IMG/VR virus record: IMGVR_UViG_3300032242_000320
Span: 1 to 30,763 of that record
DNA length: 30,763 bases
Reading direction: 5' to 3' (one strand)
Source: a virus
Part shown: piece after piece, positions 1-9,249 of the stretch
Layout of the letters: every line of letters begins with the position of its first letter
Position numbering within the stretch: position 1 is the first letter of the stretch
Made by a program: the position numbers and the translations under genes
The notes under the pieces: model-generated
Told to the model about the DNA's origin: nothing
The model's input: the letters and a program-made list of their open reading frames with translations, nothing else
Database searches by the model: none

Positions 1-3000
1 CCTACTGCAGCACCTGAGCCTACTGCTATTCGTCAGTTAGATCCTATTGTTGGTAAAGCAGCACCAGCATTGTATGCTGCTGGTTCAACTACTCCACTAA
101 CTGTTACAGAACAAAATTTTTTAGAGAACTGGTCTAAAGTTAAACTGCTTCATGAAAAACTTATGGCTATGCCAAATGATAGAGCAATGGCTGAATATGC
201 TAAATTGCAGCCTGCTTATCAACAAGTTCTTTATAATTACTATGGTGTTGATTATGGTAACAAGCCAAGCAACAGTCAGTTAGTTGATTCACCTGAATGG
301 CGACAAAGCCAGCAAACTAATACACAAACAGACAGTGTATGGAGTTCAATTAAACAAGGACTAATGAGTCCGTTCCGTGCAATTGGTCACGCTGCAGATT
401 TTTACTCGCATATTCTTACCACGCCAATTCACATGCTTGAAAATTCTATTATTAATCATGAATCTTTTTGGTCAAAGAAAAATCTTGAAGCTTCTTTTGA
501 TGGCAAAATGCTTTATGACAATGGTGAATTAAATAAATTAATGAGCCGTTATGGTCAAGAAACTTCTTATGTAGCTACACATCTTCTTGCTGGAGAAACC
601 CCTGGTCAAATTATTCAGCAGTATGGTACAAGAGATCGTGCAGTTCTTGAATCTATTCAAGCTTTGTTTCAAGACCCAGTTAAATTGCAACAGATTATTG
701 GCGAGTATGATCAAGCACGACTGTCACCTGGTCGTGATGCTGCACGCTGGTTAGACAATACACTTGGTATTAATCGCAATCAAGAGTCAGGTTTATTTAA
801 ATTTGGTTCAGGTCTTATTGATGCTAGCGTAAGCATTCTTGCAGATCCATTAACTTATTTAACTATGGGTGGTTCTGCAGTTATGAAGGGCATGGGCGAA
901 TCAGCCAAGCTTGGTGATGCATTATTAAATACTAGAGATGTTGCTGCTCACTTTGCTAATCCTCGTGTTGCAAACTTTTGGGGTCAATATGGCAAAGCAA
1001 TTGATGAACTTAAAGCTGCTAAAATTGCTGGCGATAAAGTTGGAATGGCAAAAGTTGAAAATAAAATTTTAAATACATTCCCTGAACATGGTTCATTAGA
1101 TGAACAACAACTTTATTTATCTCATGCTATGGGTCTTAATACCCCGATGGATTTTGAACATTACTGGAAAAATGTTGAAACTAATATTTCTCCGCTTATT
1201 CGTGGTGCACAAGCTGGGGCTATGTGGCAACGTGAAGGTGCTGCTATTGCTAGAAAAAATCGTGGTATAACACAAGGTTTAAAACAAAAATCTATAGAAT
1301 TTTTTACAGGTAAATTAGATTACGATGCTTTAGATAAAGTAACTGCTAACAGCCTTCTTAATGAAGTTGATAAAATTGGTGCTGCTGAAATTGGTTCAGC
1401 TAAATTTGAAACTTTTGATAAATTAATTGAAGAAAACCGCATGAAAGGTTGGCGTGCAGTTATTCGCCGTCAAACTTCTTATGCTCCAGGATCTGGTTCA
1501 GTTAATGTAACCAATAATGGTGTAGCAAAAACTGCTGAAACATTTCGCCGTCAAGCATTTGTTGCTTTAAATGACAGAGTTATAGCTGATGTTCTTACTC
1601 AGCATTTTCTTGATTCATCTGTAGCTGGAAGAATTAATCTTAAACGAGCTATTGATGAAGCGACATTGCGTCGTTTTGGTGTTCATAACATGGGCACTGA
1701 AGGGGAAAGGTTTATGAATGAAACCCTTAATGCTCATTACGGTGAAGGTGCATTTAGTACTGTAAAAAATCAAGTTATGCCTTCAGCATCTGGCTCTAGT
1801 CGTGCTGGTGATATTATTGAATATAAAGGTCCAGCTAATGCTTTTGGTATTCAAGATAGTATCGCACCACTTAACATGCGAAATATCAAAGAATTTACTG
1901 CAGGTAAATATCGTGGTAGTAATGTTGCTGATGAAGGCAACATGAGTAAAGCATCACGTATTATTGGTGGAGCATTTAATAGTAAAACTGCTAATAACCT
2001 TTCTGATATCTGGGGTATGCTTACTCTTATTCCACAGTTAGGTATTCGTACAGCAATTGATGAAGGTTATCAATTTGCTATGTATATGAATCTTCCTGCA
2101 TTTAAAGAAATCCCTAATACTTTTCGTACTATGCGAGTATTAAAAGCATACAACCCAGAAGAGTATGTTACTGGACCAGCAAAACAATTATTATATAATA
2201 TATTAGGCAAAGTAGTTCAAAGACCATTAGGTCCTGGTAAATTTATTAGCAACGAAGCACGTGTTGCTTTAAAAGAATCGCTTACTCAAGCTAATCTAAA
2301 AACTGGTAAAACTTCAAAAGAAGTTGAAGATCTTTATCATGAAGAATTAATGAAACAAGCATTAGCTAAATATGGTAAAGGTCTTCCAGAATATCATGTG
2401 GAATCTTTAAAAGATCTTGGTAAATTAAATCCATCTGCCTTTGTGGACTCTAGTTCTGCTCGTAGCATTACTGCAAGTTTATCTGGCAAAGATATTTCTC
2501 CAGACAAATCATTACTTAATCATGATCAGCTTAATGCTTCACAAGAAGCAATGGGTTATAGTGTTGTTAAAGATTGGAAAATTAAAGATGCCAGCAGAGT
2601 TGCAGATGCTGATTTAAATTTATATATGTTTCGTAACTTTGTTCGTCATTTTAATTCTAATGCTTTTAAAATTGGTGGCAAAGAATCAAAACAACTTGAT
2701 GCGGCAGCATTGTTTTTAAAGCACAATGGTCTTAAAGATTCTGCAGACTGGCAACGTGCAACAAATGATTTTCTTAAAGGTTTAGGTTTTGAAGATACTG
2801 GATTAACCAAAGTTCTTCCTAATGATGCAGCTAAAGCTAGATTTCAAGAGTTTGTAGATTCAACTCGTCAGTTTGAACAGTATGCAAAACATTCAGATCT
2901 TGACAAAGCAACTTTGTTTGCACAAGATATGTTTGCAAATATTTACCACACATTCCATGGTGGTGCTGAACAGTTTAATAAAGAACTATTAAACTACTTT

Positions 3001-5112
3001 AAACCAGCGTCAAAACCTGGTAGCAAGATTCCTGACCATAGATTACTTTTATCTCAAATGGATTTAGAAAAGTATTCTGATTTAGTTAAAAATCATAAAA
3101 TGACTGGAGAGTTTTATACTCAATTAGATCAGTTGTCTCCTACATTTGCAGAGAACTTACGCAAAAATGGTACTAACAATGCTTACGATGTTATGGGTAG
3201 GCAAACTGATGCTATTTATCGTCAACCTGTAGTTCATCTTCATTACTTGCAGTACCGTCAGCAGTACGCAAAAATTGAAAAGCACATGAAAGATACTCTT
3301 ATCCAAGACATGACTAGCAAGTTTCCTAGAATGTCTCCAGCTGAAATAGATAAGAGAGCTCAAGAACAAGCATCTAGGTATTTTACTGAGCATTCAATGA
3401 ATGATGCCGTACGACATGTTATGAAATTTTCTGATAACCCAGAGATGCATACAATCTTTGCTGACAATGTTCGTGCAGTTGGACGATTCTACCGTGCAGT
3501 TGAAGATTTCCATCGCCGTACTTACCGTTTGCTACGTGACAATGGTGTCGGTGCACTGTATAAGATGCGTTTACAGAACCAAGGCTTTGGTGCTTTAGGT
3601 ACTGTGCATACAGATCAGAATGGTGACCAGTATGTAGTCATGCCATTTGATAATATTATCTACGGTGCAGTTAATAAAACACTAAACATGTTTGGTGGTG
3701 GATTAAACCAACCAACATTTGATAACATTACCTTTAAACTTACTGCAGGTAACCCATCTTTCCAAAATGATGCTGGTATGCCATACCTTAGTGGTCCACT
3801 AGCTGGTGTATCTGTAGTCATGGCTAAGGCTTTGCTTGGTATTCCTGATACTGCTATAACAAACAAGTTATCAAACAACGTTGATAACTTTGCTTTGGGT
3901 AGTTATGGCGACAATGTCAATATTCAAAAAGCAATCATGCCACGTATTGTTCAAAATCTTTGGAATGATCTAAGTCCAGATGAACAATCACAGCAAGAAG
4001 TGTCTGCACTTACTCAGGCTATTTGTTACAGCACTGCACATGGATTAGTGCCAGATGTATCTCAATACCAAAATCCAGATGGTTCTACTAATGTTGATGC
4101 TTATACAAAAGCTAAAGCAGACTACTTAAATAATTTACGCATCTCTGCTCATAACCTTGTTGTTACTCGTGGTTTACTTGGCATGATTATGCCTAGCACT
4201 GTTCAGTTATCTGACAATAAAGATTTGCCAGACATATTAAAAGATAATGGCTTACCGTCTATGCAGTCATCTTTCTATGACATCTTAGATGGCATCGGTA
4301 AAAAGTATCCTGAGATTCAAGACAAGTATGAAATGGCTTTGGCTACTTGGATGGGTAAACATCCTGGACAAGTTGCTTACACTTTGTCAAAAAAGAACAA
4401 AGAAATTGTTCCAATTATGAAGTACAGCAAAGATATGGAAAGTTGGGTTGTTGAAAACAAAAACCTAATTAATCAGTATGGATCTGCTGCTACACTCTTT
4501 GCTCCTAATACTGGCAAGTTTAACCCAGGAACATTTAACTACATGACTGCTGCAGGTTTAGCAGGTAATGTTGACGTTCAAGCATTTTATGATAAAGCTT
4601 TATTACAACAGTCCGTTAATAAGTACTATGACATTAACAATCAAGAAGCTAATCAGTTAATGAACATAGGATTTAATGATTTACAAGTTCGTCAACAGAT
4701 TGTTAATGCTGCAGCAAAAGAACGATTGAAGTTAGAAATTGCAGTGCCAGGATTAAAAGAAGCACTTAGCCCTACCGTATCTACTAAAGATGCTGTTGAC
4801 TTTGTTAACAATGCTCATACGTTTGCTAATGCCTATCCTAACAAGGTTGACGCTAATGTTCTTACAGCATTGAATACTATGTATGGAATCTACACACAAT
4901 TTATTGATCAAGTAGACAATGTTAATTCATACAATTATTCAAATGCTAATGATATTAAAATGAATATGAAGAATCAAGCAGTACAACAAATAGAACAAAT
5001 CATTGCATCTGATCCAACTAAAGTTCTTCAGCAATATTACGATTACGGAATTAAACGAATTATGAATGAACACGTGCGTGATGCTCGTGTCGGCGTGAAT
5101 AGGAATGGATAA
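1..5112 (+). CDS. Giant virion protein, probably internal or DNA-ejection protein (5' partial)
   Basis: The frame is open from the first base of the window, so the gene starts upstream and the in-frame TTG at 70 is unlikely to be the true start. About 1,703 residues are visible. I see no enzyme motif that I trust. The protein is mostly soluble and helical, with a segment near the start (SPFRAIGHAADFYSHILTTP) that could be an amphipathic helix and a Gly/Ala-rich stretch that could touch membrane. It lies before three other soluble structural-type genes and the capsid genes and overlaps the next start (TAATG at 5110-5114). Size and position fit the very large internal virion proteins of podoviruses (T7 gp16 is about 1,300 residues). 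That role is inferred from context. A tape-measure role is less likely because no tail-tube or tail-chaperone genes are nearby. Confidence 0.85.
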   Translation, partial: PTAAPEPTAIRQLDPIVGKAAPALYAAGSTTPLTVTEQNFLENWSKVKLLHEKLMAMPNDRAMAEYAKLQPAYQQVLYNYYGVDYGNKPSNSQLVDSPEWRQSQQTNTQTDSVWSSIKQGLMSPFRAIGHAADFYSHILTTPIHMLENSIINHESFWSKKNLEASFDGKMLYDNGELNKLMSRYGQETSYVATHLLAGETPGQIIQQYGTRDRAVLESIQALFQDPVKLQQIIGEYDQARLSPGRDAARWLDNTLGINRNQESGLFKFGSGLIDASVSILADPLTYLTMGGSAVMKGMGESAKLGDALLNTRDVAAHFANPRVANFWGQYGKAIDELKAAKIAGDKVGMAKVENKILNTFPEHGSLDEQQLYLSHAMGLNTPMDFEHYWKNVETNISPLIRGAQAGAMWQREGAAIARKNRGITQGLKQKSIEFFTGKLDYDALDKVTANSLLNEVDKIGAAEIGSAKFETFDKLIEENRMKGWRAVIRRQTSYAPGSGSVNVTNNGVAKTAETFRRQAFVALNDRVIADVLTQHFLDSSVAGRINLKRAIDEATLRRFGVHNMGTEGERFMNETLNAHYGEGAFSTVKNQVMPSASGSSRAGDIIEYKGPANAFGIQDSIAPLNMRNIKEFTAGKYRGSNVADEGNMSKASRIIGGAFNSKTANNLSDIWGMLTLIPQLGIRTAIDEGYQFAMYMNLPAFKEIPNTFRTMRVLKAYNPEEYVTGPAKQLLYNILGKVVQRPLGPGKFISNEARVALKESLTQANLKTGKTSKEVEDLYHEELMKQALAKYGKGLPEYHVESLKDLGKLNPSAFVDSSSARSITASLSGKDISPDKSLLNHDQLNASQEAMGYSVVKDWKIKDASRVADADLNLYMFRNFVRHFNSNAFKIGGKESKQLDAAALFLKHNGLKDSADWQRATNDFLKGLGFEDTGLTKVLPNDAAKARFQEFVDSTRQFEQYAKHSDLDKATLFAQDMFANIYHTFHGGAEQFNKELLNYFKPASKPGSKIPDHRLLLSQMDLEKYSDLVKNHKMTGEFYTQLDQLSPTFAENLRKNGTNNAYDVMGRQTDAIYRQPVVHLHYLQYRQQYAKIEKHMKDTLIQDMTSKFPRMSPAEIDKRAQEQASRYFTEHSMNDAVRHVMKFSDNPEMHTIFADNVRAVGRFYRAVEDFHRRTYRLLRDNGVGALYKMRLQNQGFGALGTVHTDQNGDQYVVMPFDNIIYGAVNKTLNMFGGGLNQPTFDNITFKLTAGNPSFQNDAGMPYLSGPLAGVSVVMAKALLGIPDTAITNKLSNNVDNFALGSYGDNVNIQKAIMPRIVQNLWNDLSPDEQSQQEVSALTQAICYSTAHGLVPDVSQYQNPDGSTNVDAYTKAKADYLNNLRISAHNLVVTRGLLGMIMPSTVQLSDNKDLPDILKDNGLPSMQSSFYDILDGIGKKYPEIQDKYEMALATWMGKHPGQVAYTLSKKNKEIVPIMKYSKDMESWVVENKNLINQYGSAATLFAPNTGKFNPGTFNYMTAAGLAGNVDVQAFYDKALLQQSVNKYYDINNQEANQLMNIGFNDLQVRQQIVNAAAKERLKLEIAVPGLKEALSPTVSTKDAVDFVNNAHTFANAYPNKVDANVLTALNTMYGIYTQFIDQVDNVNSYNYSNANDIKMNMKNQAVQQIEQIIASDPTKVLQQYYDYGIKRIMNEHVRDARVGVNRNG

Positions 5113-6650
5113 TGTCAGGACCGATACCACCACTCTTACCTCCAATTAATCCTGTCGCTCCAACGCCAGAACAAAGTGCTGCAGCCAAAGCTAAAGCAGA
5201 AGCAGAAGCTAAAGCAAAAGCGGCAGCAGCAGCTAAAGCTGCAGCAGAAGCCAAAGCTAAAGCGGAAGCTGATGCAAAAACTGCTAAAGAAGAAGCACGA
5301 AAAAAAGCTATTGCTAAAGCAAAAGCAGATGCTGCTAAAGCAAAAGCAGATGCTAATCAGCGCAAAGCTGGAACAGCAGCAACCACTGCTATGCAAAAAG
5401 AACAAGCAAATATTATGAAATTGCTTTATTCTGTTCAATATACATTTGATCCATCTGAATCAAGTAAAACAAAAAAAGAACAAGATTTAATTATAAGAAT
5501 AAATAATTATGAATTAAAATACAAAAAAAGTATTCTTGATACTGTAGATACTAAAAACAATCCCGTGTTTCAAAATTATAATACTTTAGGAACTGACAAA
5601 GTCATAACTGGTGCTGATGCTTTTAGAACATTTCTTGCATTACCAGTAGGATCTAAATACAAACCATATACTGGCACTTCAGTTCCAGTTCCTGGAGTAT
5701 CAGGTGGTCCTTCAACTACAAAAGTTTTTCCACCTGTTACACCACCCACTACACCTGCAGGTCCAGGTGGACAAGGTGGATCTAATCCTGTAAATGGTCC
5801 TGGTAAATTTATAATAAGTCAAGACAATAATGGTAATCCTGTTTACTATTGGAGTAATAACAAAACTCCAGTTAGTGCTAGTTTAATTGGCGACCCTAAT
5901 GGCAACATGTTATTAAACAGTTTTTACCCACAATACGAACGTGCACTTACTGGTGCAGGGTTAAATGCAGATAGTCCTTTATCTATGGATGCTGCGTTTT
6001 CTAAACTTACTCATGATTTAGAAGGCACTCCTGGTGCAGTAGATAAAATGAAAGACCTTCTTATTGCTAAACATATTATTCCACCTAGTGCAGTTAATGT
6101 TTCACTTAGTCAAAAAGGTGTTATTGATAATAGTATGGCTAAAGCCCTTCAATGGGTAGTTAGTGCAACTAGTGCTCATAATGTTTCTTTGTTTAATTTA
6201 GGTAAACCAAATCAAAAATTTATTGGTGTTAATGATTTTCTAAACAATATGAATCCGTTGTCTATTACAACAACTGATACACAAAAAGTTTATCAAAAAA
6301 TCATGCCTAAAGATTATGAACTAAGCATTGATCAAATGTTTCAAAATACCCTTGGTCGTGGAGCAACTAAAGAAGAGCTTGCTCATTTTTCTAAACAACT
6401 GCAATCTTATTCAGATGCTAATCCACAGCTTACTACAACAACCAAAACGGAAAATACTACTGGTGTTCCTGGTAATCCTTCTTATAATGCAACTGTAAAT
6501 CAATCTGGTGGTGTTAGTCAGGCAGCAGCAGGTGCTGAAATGCGTGATGAAGCTTTGCATACAAAAGGTGCAGAAGAATATAACAAGGGTGCTAAATATT
6601 TTAATTGGTTCCAGCAAGCAATTGGCAGCACAATGCAGTTAGGGGGTTAG
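5112..6650 (+). CDS. Structural protein with Ala/Lys coiled coil and Pro/Gly linker
   Basis: A 512-residue protein starting at the ATG that overlaps the previous stop, with AGGA a few bases upstream. It begins with a short Pro-rich tip, then residues of about 17-85 are almost entirely Ala, Lys, Glu and Gln, a strong predicted coiled coil or long single helix. A middle domain is followed by a Pro/Gly/Thr-rich linker (about residues 188-225) and a C-terminal domain that includes FQNTLGRGATKEELAHF and a low-complexity Thr/Asn/Gly tail. No catalytic motif is visible. It probably belongs with its two downstream neighbours to the set packaged inside the head or placed at the portal. The repeated AAAGCA-type codons of the coiled coil also create long false open frames on both strands, which I discarded. 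Confidence 0.85.
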   Translation: MSGPIPPLLPPINPVAPTPEQSAAAKAKAEAEAKAKAAAAAKAAAEAKAKAEADAKTAKEEARKKAIAKAKADAAKAKADANQRKAGTAATTAMQKEQANIMKLLYSVQYTFDPSESSKTKKEQDLIIRINNYELKYKKSILDTVDTKNNPVFQNYNTLGTDKVITGADAFRTFLALPVGSKYKPYTGTSVPVPGVSGGPSTTKVFPPVTPPTTPAGPGGQGGSNPVNGPGKFIISQDNNGNPVYYWSNNKTPVSASLIGDPNGNMLLNSFYPQYERALTGAGLNADSPLSMDAAFSKLTHDLEGTPGAVDKMKDLLIAKHIIPPSAVNVSLSQKGVIDNSMAKALQWVVSATSAHNVSLFNLGKPNQKFIGVNDFLNNMNPLSITTTDTQKVYQKIMPKDYELSIDQMFQNTLGRGATKEELAHFSKQLQSYSDANPQLTTTTKTENTTGVPGNPSYNATVNQSGGVSQAAAGAEMRDEALHTKGAEEYNKGAKYFNWFQQAIGSTMQLGG

Positions 6651-6653
6651 TAA

Positions 6654-7739
6654 ATGTCTACAACTACTCAGACAACTAGAGATGCTGAAGGTAATGTAAC
6701 TGGCACAGTAACTACTGTAGCTGCTGATTCTCCAACACAAACTGACTCTGCTTATATTTATGATAAAAAATTAAAAAAATGGGTACAACCACCTAAGCCA
6801 AATGGTAATGGTTATGTTTGGATTCCAAATCAAGGTTGGACTACACAGGCAGCACAATCACAAAAGTTTGGTTACAATTTAGCTTTAATTAATTCTGTTC
6901 CTGAATTAAAATCTCTTTTTGCTAAATTCTGGAAAGACGAACTTGCAGGTGCTGCTCCTGATCAGTCAACATTTACTGATGCTATTCAACGAACTAATTG
7001 GTACAAATCACGAACTACTGCTCAACGTGAATATGATGTAGCATTTGGTACAGGTAAAGGTAGTCCTCAGTACAATACTCTTCAAGAAAAAATTGCACAA
7101 CAAACTGCTTCAGTTAGACAGTACGCACAACAAGAAGGTGTTCAGCTTTCTGATGCTGATATAAAAAGTATCGGCATTGAAGCAACTCGCAATGGTTATA
7201 CTTCAGCTGAACTTAATGGTGTATTTTCTAAATACCTTGAGTCTGCCAAGGGTGGCATGGATGGTTTCTTTAACAACATCTCTGGTACTACTGGTGTTGG
7301 TGCTGATAAAACTGCCATACTTCAATGGGCTAAAGACAATGGTGTTAGTGTTTCTGATTCATGGGTTGCTGGTCAAGCAGATGAAATCCTTAAAGGCTCA
7401 CATGATGTGCAGAAATCTAAAGATTACATTACTAGCTTAGCAAAACTTGCTTACCCTGCACATGCACAGTACTTAGATTCTAAAACAAGTGTTATGGATC
7501 GTGCACAAACATATGCACAAAAGATTTCTAGTATGCTTGAAGTCCCTTATGAACAAGTAGATTTAAAAAATCAACATCTTCAAAATGCTATGCAAAGCAA
7601 TCAAGATGGTTCTGCTAAAAATATTACTCAAATTGAACAGCAATTACGTGGTACTGCTGACTGGGCTAAGACTAATAACGCTAAAGAAACAACTAACTCT
7701 ATTGTTAATAATATTTTAAATAAGTTTGGGTTGATGTAA
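6654..7739 (+). CDS. Hypothetical virion protein, ejection-protein neighbourhood
   Basis: A 361-residue soluble protein starting three bases after the previous stop, with a G-rich ribosome binding site (AGGGGG) upstream. It has a Thr-rich N-terminal arm, then NGYVWIPNQGW, then a helical domain with FTDAIQRTNWYKSR, and a long helical region (about residues 130-200). The motif of a short helix ending in a T..YK.R pattern also appears in the next gene (AQTEAYKKRF), so the two may share a distant fold. I recognise no enzyme signature. Position in the run before the scaffold, with overlapping stop and start (TAATG at 7737-7741), suggests a virion component. The specific role is unknown. Confidence 0.85.
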   Translation: MSTTTQTTRDAEGNVTGTVTTVAADSPTQTDSAYIYDKKLKKWVQPPKPNGNGYVWIPNQGWTTQAAQSQKFGYNLALINSVPELKSLFAKFWKDELAGAAPDQSTFTDAIQRTNWYKSRTTAQREYDVAFGTGKGSPQYNTLQEKIAQQTASVRQYAQQEGVQLSDADIKSIGIEATRNGYTSAELNGVFSKYLESAKGGMDGFFNNISGTTGVGADKTAILQWAKDNGVSVSDSWVAGQADEILKGSHDVQKSKDYITSLAKLAYPAHAQYLDSKTSVMDRAQTYAQKISSMLEVPYEQVDLKNQHLQNAMQSNQDGSAKNITQIEQQLRGTADWAKTNNAKETTNSIVNNILNKFGLM

Positions 7740-8605
7740 TGCCAGATAACTCTATGCCTTTTAACAATACATTAAGCAATACTCTTTATGATCAGGTTTC
7801 TGCACGACTAACATCACAAGGTTTAGCTTCACTTATCCCAACTGTTGTTGGTTTAATTACTAAATATGGTAATGGTATGCCAGAAACTATCAATGCTGAA
7901 CTGGCACAGACGGAAGCATATAAGAAAAGGTTTGCTGGTAATGAAGCACGTAAGGCTGCTAACTTACCAGTGTTGTCTGAATCAGAATATTTGTATAACG
8001 AATTACAATATCATCAGACTTTAACTGCCTACGGTGCTGGCGATCTTGCTACTGCTGACAACTTTTCTAAGTTTATTGGTGGAGATGTTTCTCCAACAGA
8101 ACTAAACAACCGTTTTCAAACTGCAGTTACTAAAGTTAACAATGCAGTTGCTAGTAATGATACTGCTTTGCTTGACCAGTTAAAGCAAATGTATCCAACT
8201 GTTCAACCTAATCACCTTGCTACTGCCATTCTTATGGGCAATGAAGGTTCTGAATACTTAAAGAATAAGTTTGGTGTAGCTGAAATTAAAGCAGCAGAGA
8301 CTGAGACTGGCGTTAAATCACAACTTGGTGCAGAGTTCTTGCAATCACAAGGACTTGATCGTAATCAAGCACGTCAAGGTTTGTCTGCAGTTAATACTCA
8401 ACTTGCTGGTTCTGTTGCTAATGCCAGCATTTTTGGTGACAGTCGTAATGCTCAAGACATTCAAACAGATCTTGAAAAAGAAAATCTTTTAGGTCAACAG
8501 AGTAAAGCTAATAAAGAATTAGCATCACGTGCTCGTGCTAACTTTGCTGGTGCAGCAGGTGCTACAGCACAGGGTCTACAACGTAAAGACGTTGGGGCTA
8601 TTTAA
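7739..8605 (+). CDS. Hypothetical virion protein, Gln/Ala-rich helical C-terminus
   Basis: A 288-residue protein that starts inside the previous stop codon (TAATG). The N-terminal half contains ELAQTEAYKKRF followed by LPVLSESEYLYNE and DVSPTELNNRF, a pattern I associate with a phage structural family of unknown function; this recollection is not a search result. The C-terminal half (about residues 180-288) is helical and rich in Gln, Ala and Glu, with no Cys. It ends the first structural transcription segment, because the next 126 bases are non-coding and structured. An internal virion or portal-associated role is likely but unproven. Confidence 0.85.
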   Translation: MPDNSMPFNNTLSNTLYDQVSARLTSQGLASLIPTVVGLITKYGNGMPETINAELAQTEAYKKRFAGNEARKAANLPVLSESEYLYNELQYHQTLTAYGAGDLATADNFSKFIGGDVSPTELNNRFQTAVTKVNNAVASNDTALLDQLKQMYPTVQPNHLATAILMGNEGSEYLKNKFGVAEIKAAETETGVKSQLGAEFLQSQGLDRNQARQGLSAVNTQLAGSVANASIFGDSRNAQDIQTDLEKENLLGQQSKANKELASRARANFAGAAGATAQGLQRKDVGAI

Positions 8606-8731
8606 CTAGAATCCATTGGGACCGACCAGCCCTCAATGCGTATAAGACTGGTAGTGGAAGCCGACATTATTTCCCCGAATAATGTTAGTGGTCTACGACA
8701 AACTACAAATGAAATGGGAGAATAGTTACAT
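8606..8731 (+). promoter_or_regulatory. Structured non-coding leader before the scaffold-capsid genes
   Basis: This is the largest non-coding gap in the right-pointing half. It contains a perfect 8-base inverted repeat (ACATTATT at 8664-8671 and AATAATGT at 8678-8685) with a six-base loop, flanked by GTAG (8651) and CTAC (8693) that could close an outer stem. A weak promoter-like pair, TTGGGA (8616) and TATAAG (8641), is spaced 19 bases apart. The ribosome binding site GGGAGAA lies before the ATG at 8732. The hairpin has no T-run, so it is not a classical terminator. It may separate or boost expression of the highly expressed capsid genes. The inverted repeat is direct observation; promoter and function are guesses. 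Confidence 0.45.
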
Positions 8732-9217
8732 ATGAGTAACAATGAATGGGACGATGACGACGATATCTTTAACGATGACGATAGTAACGAAGGTTACGAT
8801 TCAGATAATGGTATTAAAAACCTTCGTAAAGCTGATCGTTCAAAGTCCAAAAGAATCAAAGAACTAGAATCTGAACTGGAATCACTGCGCAATTTCCAGA
8901 GAGAGACTACCGTTAGTTCCGTTCTTGCAGAGAAAGGTGTCAATCCTAAGATTGCATCTTTCATTCCAAAGGATATTGCTACTGATCCAGAAGCAATTGA
9001 CAATTGGTTAAATGAAAACGGTGAGATCTTTGGATATGTTCGTGAAGAAACACAACGTCAAAGCAATGTAGATCCAGAGGATATGCAGGCTTTCCGACGA
9101 ATTGAACGAGCATCTAACTCTGCTACCTCACCTGACGATGTTAATGACATGGCAACACGTATTAACAGCGCACAATCTGCCGAAGAGCTTGTTGCTCTTC
9201 TTAACGGCATGATGTAA
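8732..9217 (+). CDS. Capsid assembly scaffold-like protein
   Basis: A 161-residue, strongly acidic protein. Residues of about 5-28 are mostly Asp, Glu, Asn and Ser (NEWDDDDDIFNDDD), followed by a basic patch and a coiled coil (about residues 38-58), then a conserved-looking segment LAEKGVNPKIASFIPKDI and a helical C-terminus. Small size, acidic start, coiled coil and position directly before the major capsid gene are the usual marks of a phage scaffold. It has its own ribosome binding site (GGGAGAA). Scaffolds normally occupy the procapsid interior and leave before DNA packaging. I see no protease motif, so release without self-cleavage is more likely. Confidence 0.75.
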   Translation: MSNNEWDDDDDIFNDDDSNEGYDSDNGIKNLRKADRSKSKRIKELESELESLRNFQRETTVSSVLAEKGVNPKIASFIPKDIATDPEAIDNWLNENGEIFGYVREETQRQSNVDPEDMQAFRRIERASNSATSPDDVNDMATRINSAQSAEELVALLNGMM

Positions 9218-9249
9218 TTACTCACACACAACCCTAAGGAGTAAGCCTA

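Noticed and set aside
1-5112. Tape-measure protein
   Set aside because: Length would fit, but it lies before the scaffold and capsid genes with no tail tube or chaperone frameshift pair nearby, so an internal virion protein is more likely.
5060-5438. Long open frames on both strands within the coiled-coil region
   Set aside because: They are by-products of the AAAGCA/GCAGAA-type codon repeat of the 512-residue gene and encode only low-complexity peptide without ribosome binding sites.
8606-8731. tRNA gene in the gap before the scaffold
   Set aside because: There is a hairpin but no cloverleaf, no T-loop GGTTCGA-type sequence and no CCA end.
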